Positions 1-12,566 of a DNA stretch of 64,000 nucleotides are shown in pieces. The stretch's first letter is position 1, and each line of letters begins with the position of its first letter. Origin of the DNA: Magnaporthiopsis rhizophila (lineage: Eukaryota > Ascomycota > Sordariomycetes > Magnaporthales > Magnaporthaceae); the NCBI GenBank assembly GCA_003049465.1, contig PYSS01000135.1:1-64000 (forward strand). Direction: 5' to 3'. The notes beneath the pieces are model-generated. The model saw only the letters and a list, made by a program, of their open reading frames with translations, ran no database searches and had not been told where the DNA came from. The position numbers and the translations under genes were made by a program.

Positions 1-3
1 CGG

Positions 4-648
4 CTACCTCGCCGCCTCCTGAACCTTGGTCTTGTCCGCGGCGACGGGCTCGTCGACAAAGTCGGGCACCTCGTCCTCGAGGAAGCCGGGGGTGGCCGAT
101 GCGCGCTGCATCTCAAACTCGTACTCGGCCTCGTCGCCGAGCGCGTCCAGCTCGGCGTCCAGCTCGGCCTCGTCGATGTCCTCGGGCATGCCGATGCCGC
201 GCGAGATGGCGTCCTGGATCTCGGCGCCGACGTCCATGAGGTCGGCCATCTCGTCCTGCATGCGCTCGATCTGGTCGAGGTCGACCTTGCCGTACTGCTT
301 CTTCAGCTCTTTGGTCGTCGTCTTGAGCGCGTCGACGACCACCATCGAGTTCTGCAGCGTCGTCTGCATGTCCTGCGTGCGCCACAGGTTGTCGAGCTGC
401 GCCTGCAGGTCCCCCTGCCGCTTCTCGATGCCGCCGCGGTCGACGAGGATCTTGCGCATCTTCTTCTTGATCGTCTCCTTGCGCGCGGCCGAGAAGGTGG
501 CCCGCATCTCCTTGGCCAGCGACGAGAGCTCGTTGTTTTTCTCTTTGATCTGCACGTCGTACTCGGACACGCGCTTCTGGAGGTTGGTCACCGTCTGGTC
601 GATGGTTGGCTTGGGCGCCTTGTCGGCGCTGCCGAAGAGGCGGTTCAT
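4..648 (-). CDS. VPS60: ESCRT-III subunit Vps60 (CHMP5/Mos10 family)
   Basis: Single-exon gene of 214 aa, complete from ATG at 648 to the stop at 4-6. It begins MNRLFG, the hallmark N-terminus of Vps60/CHMP5. A basic helical first half follows (K/R-rich, residues about 20-75, including KKKMRKIL), then an acidic C-terminal half with DEAELDAELDALGDE near residues 158-172. This is the usual basic-core/acidic-tail layout of ESCRT-III (Snf7-domain) proteins, and the length is normal for the family. Family knowledge: it acts on the cytosolic face of endosomes in multivesicular-body sorting, together with Vta1/Vps4. It is divergently placed to the secreted protease at 1529, with an 880-bp shared upstream region. 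No intron is needed. Confidence 0.93.
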   Translation of the reverse strand: MNRLFGSADKAPKPTIDQTVTNLQKRVSEYDVQIKEKNNELSSLAKEMRATFSAARKETIKKKMRKILVDRGGIEKRQGDLQAQLDNLWRTQDMQTTLQNSMVVVDALKTTTKELKKQYGKVDLDQIERMQDEMADLMDVGAEIQDAISRGIGMPEDIDEAELDAELDALGDEAEYEFEMQRASATPGFLEDEVPDFVDEPVAADKTKVQEAAR

Positions 649-1528
649 CGTGGCCGTTGTTTGCTGTCTCGGGCGGGGGAGGGAGGGTCTTCTCTAGGGA
701 TGGAGGGCTTCGTTTCGAGGGGCTCGATCGTTGGTGGTACCCAAGGCGCCTGGCGGGTGGTTGTGGTTGCGACGACGACGACGCCGCCTTCCCGGGCAGT
801 GCTGTTCAAGCGGGACGGGAGTTGAGGGATGACGAGGAGGTTCAGGCGATTCAGGCGCCAGCAGCCGCCGCTACCCCCCACTTGGCGGCCTATAGCCCCA
901 CCCGCTAGGCGCAAGCGCACGTGCACTTTTGGAAACTGAGTCTGGCACTTAATCCACGGTATTTCTCCTGTCCTAATGATCTTGGAGAGATGACATCACA
1001 AAGCTGGCTGTAGATGACGCTTCACACGGCCGGCTCACCGTGATAGAGGCCGCTGGCTCCGCTCCTCAGTGACGTTGCTTCTGTCGCGTCACACGCCCCT
1101 GGAACATCCCAGGCAAGAAAAGACGGATTCTCTCCGTGTCTGCCGCCCGGGGACTCGTAGGCCTGTCCGACGGGCGCACCGCTGGAAGCGCGTGACCTGC
1201 CGGGTTTTCGGCAGATGGTAATATGTAGTGACTGTTGGTATCTGGCCCAATGGTGCTGAACCGAGATCGTGGTCAACACAGGCTCATCCGTCGTGTGCTG
1301 CCTGCTAAATACCGGTTTGTTCTGCTCGGGGATCTGTTGGACAGCCGGAAGCCGCATGTTTGCCTTCCGTGACGGATCAAATCTGATGGCCATCTCACGG
1401 CACGCTGAGGCAGAGAGGAAGGAGCGGGGCAAACAAACCACAAGTATAAAGCCATCTCGATGCTCTCGGAGTCAGGCGTTCCAGTCTAGTCCCAATCCAG
1501 GTCCGTCAACCGCCGCATCTGGCTGCTC
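649..1528. other. divergent intergenic region VPS60 / S8 protease
   Basis: About 880 bp separate two divergently transcribed genes and must hold both promoters. I see a candidate TATA box for the protease at 1445-1450. No convincing additional coding region is visible; the ORFs here are short and low in information. Confidence 0.6.
1445..1450 (+). promoter_or_regulatory. candidate TATA box of the S8 protease gene
   Basis: TATAAA on the plus strand, 84 bp before the first ATG at 1529. Spacing is plausible for a fungal core promoter with a short leader. Sequence match only. Confidence 0.4.
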
Positions 1529-4500
1529 ATGCGCACCCCGCCAACGGCTATTATGCCCCGTCTCTCCTCGCCCCAGCGAGGCAGCCGTCCCTGCCCGTCT
1601 GTTCGGATCCTCTGCCTTCTTTTCGTCCTGGGTGCCGCGACCCAAGGCTTCCAGTCTCAGCCATGGGATCTTGTCGTTGTGACTGCTACAACAACCGTAA
1701 ACATCTTCACCACGGTGGCGGTCTCGGACAATGCAGCGACGTCTCCATCACCCTCAAGCTCCACCGAAGTCGTCGGAGACTTGGGCGTAGTAGCCACGAC
1801 GACGGTAACCCTTTGGGTCGAGTCCGTGGGAAGTGACACCTGGGATGACAGCACCAGCACAGCGCTGGACACAGAGCCGTCGCTCGGGACTACGGATAAC
1901 TGGCATCCCGAGGTAGTTACCTCAACGGTAATCGTCGAGTTTTCCACCTCGACTACCATCACGATCGACCCCTGGCCTGGAGCTGCCGATGGCCAGAGTC
2001 CAAGCTTGAGCACAGCAGCGATAGCGCAGACTCCCGGGTCCTCTGGCGATGCCACAGACTGGACGTCGACGCTCGACACACCGACGGCGACGGCAAGCAC
2101 ATCTCCCTCCACGACTGCGTTTGCCGCGCCAGGTGGGGAGAGTGGTAGCCCCAGTGGCTCTCCGTCGACGCCGGATCCGAGCCAGGCAGCCGCGGAGCAT
2201 GGCTCTTCTCAACAGCCTGCAGAGCCATGGATCTTTTCGAACTCGACCTCGTTGCTACCTATGCAAGGCTCGATCAGTGCCACGCCGGCTACCGTGTCAC
2301 AGGGCACCACAGCCACGACCGACCACGCACAGGAGCAAACAGCACCCCTATTACCCGATGACCCGCCAACGCCGCCCTCGGCCGGCTCGATCCCCGCCAG
2401 CGTGCACAACCTCACATCGGCAGTTGCAACCGCAGATCTCCAGGGTTCCGCACGGTCTACCAACATGACGGGCTCGGGCGATGCAGCTCCTGTGATTTCC
2501 ACAGCTACCACCAGCGACGGATTAGAAGTAACACAATCTTCCTCCGATATTTTGTCGAGCCCCTTAGTAGCCAGTAGTGGCTCACTCGCCTCGGAAAGCC
2601 AGCAGCCTCGGAGCACAGAGCCCACCTCCAACTTTCCGCCCATGCCAACAGCGGCAGAGAGCAGTGATTCCGAGCCCACAGGTGGCAGCCAGCCGACAAC
2701 AACAGAAGGACAGAGCAGCACCAGCAGTGACGCAACACCACCGACCTCAGCCGCCAGTACCGAGGCCACAAGCACAACAGCGGGAGGACTCCAGCTCCCA
2801 AATTTTACCGTCTGGCCTCCAGAAGCCACCATTATGCCCCTGGACAGGGAGGTCGAGGTGGTAGAACCGTCGGACGATGTGGCAGACGCAGCTATGGTCC
2901 CCTGCAAGCTCTGGTTCTTTTTCGTCTGCATCATGTTCGACAGAGCCAAGATCCAAGGCTGGCTGTTTGTTCTGCCGTCTGGAATCTACCCTCCCGGCCC
3001 GCCGCCGTTCCCCGTGTTCAAGTTTCCCCCAGAGCTGCACTTCCAGGGGACGCTGCCTCCCTGGCCCCAGTTCACGTGAGATTTATGTCTTGTTGATTTT
3101 TAGCGCCAGCAGACTTCTAGTTGAAAGGAAAGCAATGGTTGACACCTTGGGCTACTGACGACAGTGTGGGACCTGATCACGTCCCGACATTCCCGCGCGA
3201 GCCGGATCCCACCGAGTGCATAACCCAGACAGCCTCGCTGTGTTCTGCCACCACCTCGTTTGTCGTTTCCACCGCCGACGAGCAGGTCCGGACAATCTCG
3301 ACGTACGCCCCGGGGCCGACGTGTGTAGAGCTCTTAGGGTGCCAAGTGGCAGACAAAACCGTCGAGGCCACGGCGACGCGGACCGTGGGCGAATGCATAA
3401 CCAGCACCGTGACAGATGTGACTTTTACCTGTAGCGGCACGGCAGCGCCCGACTGCTTCGCGCACACGGCGTCGCCTAAGAGCGGCTGCTCCGTCACGGC
3501 AACGACCACGTCGATCCAGTGCACCACCGCCACGGCAGAGGCCGGCCATGTCAGGAACCGCCGCCAGGCCCCTGGCTCTGCAAATAGAGCGAACATTCCA
3601 ACGTGCCCCAATGTGCGGGACTGGATCGTGTGGCCAGAAGATGGGGAAAACAGGAGTCAGACGCAGGCCATCTACAAAGCCCTTCTCGATCAGGTGGGGA
3701 ACCGGCCGGCGGCGATCGAGACGGCGGGATCCAAGAAGCTGGGCATCAGCTACTGGCGCGTCAACATGACGCAGGGACAGGCCGAAGGGGCCAGGTCCAT
3801 ACCGAATGTAGGTCAGATGCCGTCTCCCAGAGGCCGGATGCCTGGTCTAACCCCCCTCGCAGGTCGCCGTGGTGTTCACGACGTGCAAGGATGAGTGTCC
3901 GGATGCGTCAACGCAGGATGGGCATTTCAGATACCGGTTTCAGGGCAAGTACGCGGGGAGGCCACACGTGATGGAAGGAGAGGCGTACAGCCGGCGGCAG
4001 ATGGACTTTTTGTCCGAGGAGGACATTTCAGGCTCGGCCAACTTTGCCTATGGCGTCTTTGTGTTTGACAACAGCAGCGGCGTCGACGTGCCCGTCTACA
4101 TTGTGGATACGGGAGCCAACTTGGACCATCCGGTGCGGTGGCCCGATCTCTTCTATATATACATATCACAAAAAGAAGGGCTGACAAAGACAGGGCCACA
4201 GGAGTTCGCCGAGATCCGCCACAAGGTGGAGTTCCTCCACGCGCGCCCCGACTACGATGGCACATATGGGCGCGACGACGGCGGCCTCCCGCGGAACCAG
4301 TCGTGCCCGGCGGGCCGAAACTGCAACCCGCACGGGACGTCGATGCTCGCGGCGGTGGCCGGGGCCAGCCTGGGCAGCGCCAAGCGCGTCACGCCCGTCA
4401 TGGCGCGCGTGCGGCGCGGCCAGGAGGTCGGCGGCGGCAACTGCCCGCTCGACTACCTCGACGCGCTGGTGGCGGTCGCCGACGTCTACGCCGACGCCCC

Positions 4501-5631
4501 ACTCCGGCCGGCCGAGACCAAGGGCGTGGTCAACCTGTCGTGGGAGTACTCTGAGACGCTCTTCCAGCTCGCCACCAACTTTGCCGGCGACGTGGCCTGG
4601 TGGTGCTGGCGCAAGCGGCTGGGCGCCGTCATTAGGGAGATTGCCGACAAGGGGCTGCTGGTTGTCATTGGCGCGGGCAACGAGATGGAGGTTGTAAAAC
4701 TCGACATTCCATTCCCTCTAAACACAAGCCACGCACAGCCACAGCCAGACGGCAAAGACATGGTTTTCTATGTCGTAGCAGGGCTGACGTTTTTTCTTCT
4801 TTCCTTGCTAGTATAACGCATGGCCCGCCCTCTTCGCAGCAAAGGAGAGCGAGGTCGGCGCCTCGCTCAAGCACCCAGACCGTCCGTGGATATACATCCC
4901 CGAGATACTGGTGGTGGGCGCCCTCTACCCGTCCACGGGCGCCATGTCGGAAAGGTCGGCCATACTCCCCCGGGGCAACCTGCCTCACGTATGGGCCCCC
5001 GGCGTAGACCTGCTAACGGCAGTCGGTTCTCGGGAGAGGTGGGAAGTGGGTGAGATGTATGAAGCCGAGGCTCGAGGAACATCTTTCGGTGAGTTTTCTA
5101 TATAGAAAAGAACCGTTCCCCAAATAACTGAACCGTAAGTATATACGTACACTAACACTCGGCCTCACTTCCTCCTTCCCCCGATCCAAGCATGTGCTTA
5201 TACGTCCGGCATCGCGGCCTACTTCATCAGGCTCCAGCAGCTCAACTGGCTCCCGCCAGATGCGCAGGGCAGAGGGCTGGGCGAAACATGGCCGCCCTTG
5301 ATGCTGAAGGACTACATCATAAGGATGGCCTGGGCGCGGGTGCCGCTGGACCCCATCCTGGGACGCCGCGTGCTCGGCGTGTGGAACGGAGTCAGGCACG
5401 TCGACGTCCACGGCCGGGGCTACTGCCGGTGGGACCCCTCGGTGCCGGGGCTCGACCAGAGGCAGAAGCGCCTCCGCTTCCATCCGCGGCCGCGCCAGGC
5501 AGACGCGCCGCCGCTGTTCACGTCCTCGAGGTCGCAGTGCCGCGAGGGCGTCCCGGGCGCGGTCACGTCTGCAGACGGCAGCATCTCCTTTGCCACCGCG
5601 ACGCCGCCGTCCTCGGTCGTAACCCTCGACC

Positions 5632-5717
<86 letters not shown>

Positions 5718-6371
5718 CTGCCGCTCAGCAGCAGCACTACTACTACAGCCGCCACAGCCCTCCCGCCGTCCCCATCCTTTGTTTGCACCAACGCGACGGC
5801 CGACCAGTGCGCGCCGGCCGTGGTGTGCCACGCGCCGGCGCACAACGGCTGCGACGGCGCCGGCCGCTGCGTGTGCCTCCTGCCCGACGACCCAGCGCCG
5901 CACGTGACGGACCTGCGCCTGTACCCGCGCTCGTGCAACCGCTGGACCTCGGCCGCGACCGAGGACGGGCCCATGCGTGCCACCTACGTGCGCGCCTTTG
6001 CCGCCGTGGCCTGCTGGCGCGGCGGTGACGATTACCACTACGACGTGCGGCCCACCAACGACAATAACAAAACCGCAGTGGCCCTCGACGGCCGGGACCC
6101 GGACGGCAGGCCGTACAGCGTCGACGTGTTTTGGATGCAGGGCTGCAGGCTGCCAGGCGGCGAGGCGGACCAGGTGCAGGACCTATACATCCCGCTCGCG
6201 CGCCGCGGGGCAGAACAGGAAGGCAACGACGTCAGCTGTCCGACGCTGCTGTTTGAGAACTGGAGCATGTGCGACGGCGGACGGGGGCGCGGAGGGAGCA
6301 TACAGGCCGGGTGTCTTGTGTACCGGCTGGTGCCGACTCGGCTGGAGGCGGCACAGTCGCCATGGGCTTGA
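1529..6371 (+). CDS. large secreted subtilisin-like serine protease (S8) with Ser/Thr-rich N-terminal stalk
   Basis: Six exons: 1529-3075, 3165-3807, 3863-4132, 4202-4690 (or 4693), 4812-5088, 5191-6371. All phases agree, giving about 1468 aa. A hydrophobic signal (VRILCLLFVLG) follows the second in-frame ATG at 1553, which may be the real start. Residues about 45-480 are Ser/Thr/Pro-rich and probably O-glycosylated. Next come an aromatic/proline block (PCKLWFFF, then YPPGPPP) and a Cys/Thr-rich segment. The catalytic domain shows DTG (Asp ~812), HGTS (His ~864), GAGNE for the oxyanion Asn, and GTSFA (Ser ~1074); the Ser motif is rebuilt across the last intron. The tail has 28 consecutive Ser codons and a Cys-rich C-terminus (CAPAVVCHAP to CVCLLP). 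The 69-nt intron 3 is a multiple of three without stop, so unspliced sequence stays open. The intron 4 donor is ambiguous (4691 GTTGTA or 4694 GTAAAA, both phase 0). Likely extracellular or wall-associated; substrate unknown. Confidence 0.87.
5632..5717 (+). repeat. (CAT)n/(TCA)n trinucleotide microsatellite in coding sequence
   Basis: An uninterrupted trinucleotide tract of about 86 bp. In the reading frame of the protease it is 28 TCA serine codons (5634-5717), C-terminal to the catalytic domain. Pure single-codon use implies a young, slippage-prone expansion. On the other strand the same tract would read as poly-Asp, which explains the long antisense frame seen there. Confidence 0.95.
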
Positions 6372-9279
6372 TCTCTCTTTGTGTCCCAGACAAAAAGCTT
6401 TCCCTTGGCGATGACTCCCACACCTCACCGTACGTACGTTCCTGTTCCTTCTCCCGGTAGCGGGGCAATTCCTCACCTAGGGTAGCATTTTCCCTCAAGT
6501 TCTCTCGCGCAAACCTCATACCTCGTATTTCGTCTCAAGTCTGCCCAAAACTCTGAACATTTTCGAGCATCCATCCAGTCCGTCGTCCGTGTGAACAGAT
6601 CGTCACGCACAGGGACCCAGGTCGGACAGCTCTTAGTAAAAAGATGCATCCATCCTCACCGGCGATGGAGATTGCGATGAATTCCCCCTCGGTTTTCCTA
6701 GCTCTCCAGCCAGCTCACCCCGGTCAGGAAAATACCTCTCAAGCACGGTGAGCAAAACGCACACAAGGGTTCCATGTCCTCTGGATGCTCAAGCGTCTCC
6801 AATGCCCGGAGACCTCGCCCTTTCACCTTCCCCTTCTCCTTCCCCACCGTTTTCAGTTCATGGCCTTGGCGCCTGTTTGGTCCGTCAGACGGTAAAGCAC
6901 CGGGAGCACATGCATGCAAGGAGAAGCAAGACCAAGCATCCCGACCGAAACACCCATGTGCGCCTCCGCCACGGGGTCCGCTGTTGCAACACACGGACCG
7001 GTAACGCAGGGGCCGGCGGCAACGCGAGAACCAGGTGTGTGGGTGGATGGTGGCCGGCCGTACTCGGTCCGGGAAGCGACGGCAGAGAAGAGGAAAAGCA
7101 AGCCGACTGGTTCACGAGGCGCAAAACCCCAGATACATCCCCACAGTCGAGTCGGACCGTGGGAGCATCAAAGTCTGCGTGCTTTTTTCTCTTCTTTTAG
7201 TGGTGCATGCCACGCAGCAAAGCGCACAGACCGAAGGGAGGGGAAGAAAAGGCAACGGTCTCGGCCGTGCATGCGACCGTCATTTTGCCTGATATATACA
7301 CTATATAACGTCCCATCCCCGGACCCAGCGCCGGGGACAGCGCTATCCCGGCTCGCGTCCTACCCAAACCCCCCACTCGCCGGCTCCGACGGCGCCGGGC
7401 CGACGACACGATAACGGCTTGGCAGGATGCTACGGTACAGTCCTGCTTTTTTTTTTTTTTTTCTTTCTTTTTTTTTTATTGACCGTCCCGTGGTTGGGGG
7501 TAGCACGGTGCTCAGTAAGCTTAACCTTTTGAACGAGGTGGCAGTGGAAAATCGATGGTCGCCGGGAGCATTGCCTTGTTTGCTGTTTTTTTTTTTTTTT
7601 CTTTTTCTTTACTCCCCAGGTACCTACCTACCTACCTGACTACTACCTAGTTAGAAGCAAAGAAGCGAAGGAAACATCACGTCTTGTCGGTTAGACTTGT
7701 TCTGTGCCGCACTGGCCACTTCTCGTCTCTCCCGTGAATAAAAGTATTTGTCAAGTGTTTTCTCGTCCTTCTCGCCGGTGAGGCAACCTCCCACGCTTCC
7801 AAGACCAGCATGCTGACTCGGGTGCCGGACGCGCCCGCTCGGATAAACGGGGACGTGTATGTAACGTCGGTGAAGGGCCATGGGCCGACGGCAAGACGGC
7901 GGGCGAGTCAGGTCAGGTGATTCGCAACTGCTGTGCGGCAGCCTGGAAAGAGGCCAAGCCGCGATGGTGAGCAACCCCCGCCCTCACCGATGTGGAGAAC
8001 GGTACCGTCGAATGCTATGCGACGTGGCATCCAATGTGGGCTCCCGTACTATGAGCCACGCGACGGGCTGGCTTCAAAAATGCTTGCCCGGGCCCACAGC
8101 AGGTCAATTTCCAGAAGGCGTCTCCACGGACAAAACACCTAAGCCTCCAAGCGTCGAGAACTCTGGAACAGATTGCCTCTGTTGGTAATTCTTCCCAGCG
8201 TCCGTGCTACGGTGATGTTATTTTCCCTTTTAACGACTCTGAACCCTGGAGGCGCCGGGAACAGGGAATTGGATCACGACGACGACATGGCCAAAGCCTC
8301 ATTTATCCAGATCAAATCTCCACTGGCCGATTTCGGCATTGTTCCTACACAACTGCCGGAGTGGAGGCAAAAAAAGAAAAAAAAAAAAAAGAAAAAAACT
8401 TCATCTGATGCGCGGGTTTAAGATTCGATGGTGACCCTTGAGGCCGGTGAGGGCGCGGGGAAGGGCGGGGTTGGGTTTGTCTGTTGAGGTTGCAATATGA
8501 TGGTGCCCAATGTGAAAAGAGAAGATGTGATAATGGACGGTCGCATGCATTTTTACATATAGCCGGTGACGAGTTCCTGCACGCAGCACACGCGCGCCTG
8601 CCGATCGTGCTGACATTTACTCGCCGAGGCCGGGTCGCCGAGATTCCCAAATGCAACAATGGACTGACGGCCCGCGATTTGTTTTTGGCCACCGATTTCG
8701 GGCATGGACAACAAAACGGCTTGCCTATACAAGATGTATTATACCCAAAAACGGACTCATTTTGCAACAAATGTGGCTGCAGGTTTTTGGTTTGTGGTGA
8801 TCAGGTGGCCGCCCGCCCACCCCATGGATCCTGCCACGACAATCCAGCTTGTCACGTCACAGCTGTCAGACCGCCCCTAGCGCCGCCCGCGCGTGCCGGC
8901 ATGCCCAAACAAAAAACGCTCCAAGGCTCGCTGCGGGCCGCTCCTGTCAGACGGGTGCGCGAGTTTTTTCCCGACAGTCAATCGAAACAAATAAAAATAA
9001 AAATAAAAATAAAAATAAAAATAAAAATAAAAATAAAAATAAAAATAAAAATAAAAATAAAAATAAAAATAAAAATAAAAATAAAAATAAAAATAAAAAT
9101 AAAAATAAAAATAAAAATAAAAATAAAAATAAAAAATAAAAATAAAAATAAAAACCGCTGTGCCGTCAAGCCGTTGGTGCCGCAAATCACACCCGCCATA
9201 GACAAAGTTACAGTAGGTAGGTACATACCACGGCAAGAGCAGCAAAGCCCCACCAAGACTCGCCGCCCAGCTAGCAACT

Positions 9280-9325
<46 letters not shown>

Positions 9326-12300
9326 GATTGCGGCAGTGTTATCCTGTCCATTCATCCATCCACCGCCGTCCTGCATCCAAACCCAACCATTCTCATACAC
9401 CCTACATCCCTCAGACGGCGGGCACCGCGCTAGTGCGGTTTTTTTTTTTGTTTTTTTTTTACGCGCCCACGGCGTTAGACGCACTTGCCCTGTGCTGCCT
9501 GCGTGGGTGCCTGTTTTATAACCCCCGTTGGCCACGACCGGCCACCCAGCCCAGTCGACCCCTGCCCGGGTTTCCCCTTCTACCTATGAAGGGCATGACC
9601 GCCAGCCCGACCCGTTTTGTATGTATGCATTTTGTATGCGTCCCACAAAAAGCACCACCAATAAACATTCCCATCACGCCTCTAGCCAGACCAAGCTCAT
9701 CGCCGACCCTTTGTGCTAAAACGCCCGCGGACAAGGGGGGTGGCTAGCTGGTCAAAACATGTGACATATTTCTCATGCGGGTGATTTCTCATTTTCGGGC
9801 CCGCCGACTGGACCGGGGGCGCGGGGGGGTTTTTTGTGATGATGTGTTTAGACCCCAGCCTAAATGCCCCAGCCTCCCCCCTTGACGGACGGCATATTAG
9901 CTTTTCTTTAGTCCCAGCATCACCCCTGGGCGGTGGCATGTGTGGTGTATTTTCCGCAAGTGATCTGCACTGCATTGCACTTCACAGCCAGGCACGGTTT
10001 TTTTTTTTTTTTTTTTTCCCTTTTTCCCACCGTGGTCATTATTGCGTACGCGTCGTCGGTCGTGGTTGCCAACGTCCAATCCAAAAGTGCCACTTTTCGG
10101 CAGCGATCTCATTGCCGTCTTTGGCCACAGCCCCGACATGGAGGCGGGAGGACATAACTCACGCCATTTCACCGGGATTCCATCATTCCCGCGCGGGCCG
10201 TTGCTTACCCTTTTCTTTTCGTTTCTTTTCTTTTTGCTTAGGTTTGGTTTAAACGCCCGCCCGCCCGCCCTGCCAGACTACCATTTTCTGTCCGTTCTCG
10301 TCCGTTTTCCATTAATATGAGCATTACACCGTTTTAACCCGAGGGTCTAGCTCAGAATTTCGACGACGAGTCCAGTAAAAGGATTTAATTCGTGGCTTTC
10401 AGAATGGCATAATACAGGACACGGCAAACGCGCCGTTTCCTCGTCCCTTTTGTTCAAGGGAAAAAAAAAAAAAAAAAAAAAAAAGTCACAACTCGACCAT
10501 AGGCACACAGTACGTTATGTTATATTCATAAAATAACTGCCGCCGCTAATAAAACAAAAAAAAAAACGGCCTCCGTCCTTCGTCACCCTTGCCCGTTGCA
10601 ACGGCCTCGCTTGCAGCCGATAATAGGGTTACATGCGGACAAACGCCGGAGCATGGGGGTGATGGGGTGGAAATGAGGGGCAGGCTGTGTGGTTGGACCT
10701 CGATAGCACCAACTCCTCGCATGCCCGTGGACCTTTCTCGGGAAATGAGGCCGTGATCTGCAAATATGTGTGCGTGTCTGTTGGGGGCCGAAAAGACGCT
10801 TTTCGTATCGTCTGTTCTGCTCTAGGTCCTCCCTTGCAGCCGCCTGTGCCGACGAATGATAGGACCCGTCACGGTGACAGGCAGGCTCGGTCCCCGGGAT
10901 GGACCCTAGAGAAACAAAGAAACCGAATGGGGGAGACTCGTCTTTCCCAGTCTCCAGGCCTGGGAAGAAGGCCGAAAAGTAGGAGGCAAACAGCATATCA
11001 CAAACTTCTTGGGTGGGCCCAAGCCTCGGAACGACCGCCGCCGGCCTTTGCCCCCGACAAAGTGCCAGCGCGTAAAGTACCAGACATGACACCGCTGCAG
11101 GGGATGCTCGCGACAAATCTTGCTGCTGCTACCCGGCTGGGCGACAATCTACACGTACGGCCGAGATGGAAACCCGGTTTGCAAAGGACCACCCGACTCC
11201 CTCCATCCCACTGCATATGCATGCGGGCTTGTTGTCGTGGAGGCCATCGTGGTGTTTTGCTTGCCCTTACACGCCAGCTCTGGCTCCAATCATTTCGAGC
11301 CTCCTGTTCCGTTCCCTGACCCGCAGGCAAACGAAAAGCTTTTCGAGGCAAACCACAAGGACATTCCAAATGCGGTAGCCGGTGAGCGAGGCTTTGTTTG
11401 GGCGCGGTGGGGGCATTACAAATCCATTAGGAAGGAAGGCTTTTTGTTTGTAGCTGGCATCGCTCGCTCGCTTGTCGTGTCCGCCCCCGCCGCAGTCGTC
11501 TCCTTTCTCTCAAACACGCTGGCGGACTGCGGCGGTGACGCCAAAACGCCCGCACATGGATGGAGAATGGCCCGAGTTACCCTGCACGTGCCCATCGGTC
11601 TTTTTTTCTTTTCCCGCTGTGTTGATGCCCATCCGGCCGGAGGCGGCGGGCGGGTGCGTCAGAGGAGCAGCAGCAGCAGCAAGCACTCGCATGCCACCCC
11701 GACCCCATCTGCTGCCACAGCCTCTCGGGCGCTGCCACGAGCCGGCCTGGACCCCATCCTTGTCTCTGCACGAAGGATTACGGGCGCGGGGCGGAAATGG
11801 GGCAGCCAAAAAAAATCAAAGGCTCTCCATCCCATTGTTGTGTTGTTTTTGCCGGTGTGGTACACCCAGATGTCGTGTCAAATCACACAAAGACGAGAAC
11901 AGAGGCCGCAGCTGCTGGCCGGTGTGACGGTGAGTCTCAGATACGTCTCCTCTCCCAGATGGAACCAGTAGTATCGGCGAGGCCCCGGGGAAAACTGGAC
12001 GGGGGAGGCTTGTGTTCGTTTGTGCCACCCATAGATCACAACCTCGTGGAAATCCAAAAGTGCGAAGAAAAAAAAAAAAAAAAGGACGTATGTGGGGAAT
12101 CCTGGAAAGGCGAGAATAAAAATATACACACATATGCAGGTGGGGTGGGAGAGGAGATGGAGACGGTGTCAATGTTTGTTTGTTTGCCTCGCGCCAGGTG
12201 GTAGCGAAAAGTTGCACATATGTCGGGGCCTGATATGTTGTAAGCCAACCTGTGTGTGCGTGGGCAAACAACCATGTATGGATGGATAAGACGGCAAGGC

Positions 12301-12533
12301 GCAAGGTTTGCGTCGATAACGCGTCGGCCCCTTGTCGGACCGGTGAGGGCATGCCAATGCAACTTTGTGTGTGTGTGGCCTCGGGTTCTGGCGATGTGTA
12401 ATGCATCGTTTGGCTGCCGTCTCTCTTTCTATCTCTCTCCGTCTCCTTCCTTTTTTTTTCACTTTTTCTTTTTCTTTTTCTTTTTTTCCTGCCCAAATTC
12501 TCTCCGTGGACACGAGGCGGTGACGTGGATTGG

Positions 12534-12566
<33 letters not shown>

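Noticed and set aside
5192..6028. Frames with poly-Ile or poly-Asp over the CAT repeat
   Set aside because: Alternative readings of the poly-Ser microsatellite inside the protease exon.
8484..9521. 345-codon plus-strand frame
   Set aside because: Kept open mainly by the (AAAAT)n array and poly-T; no protein-like segment on either side.
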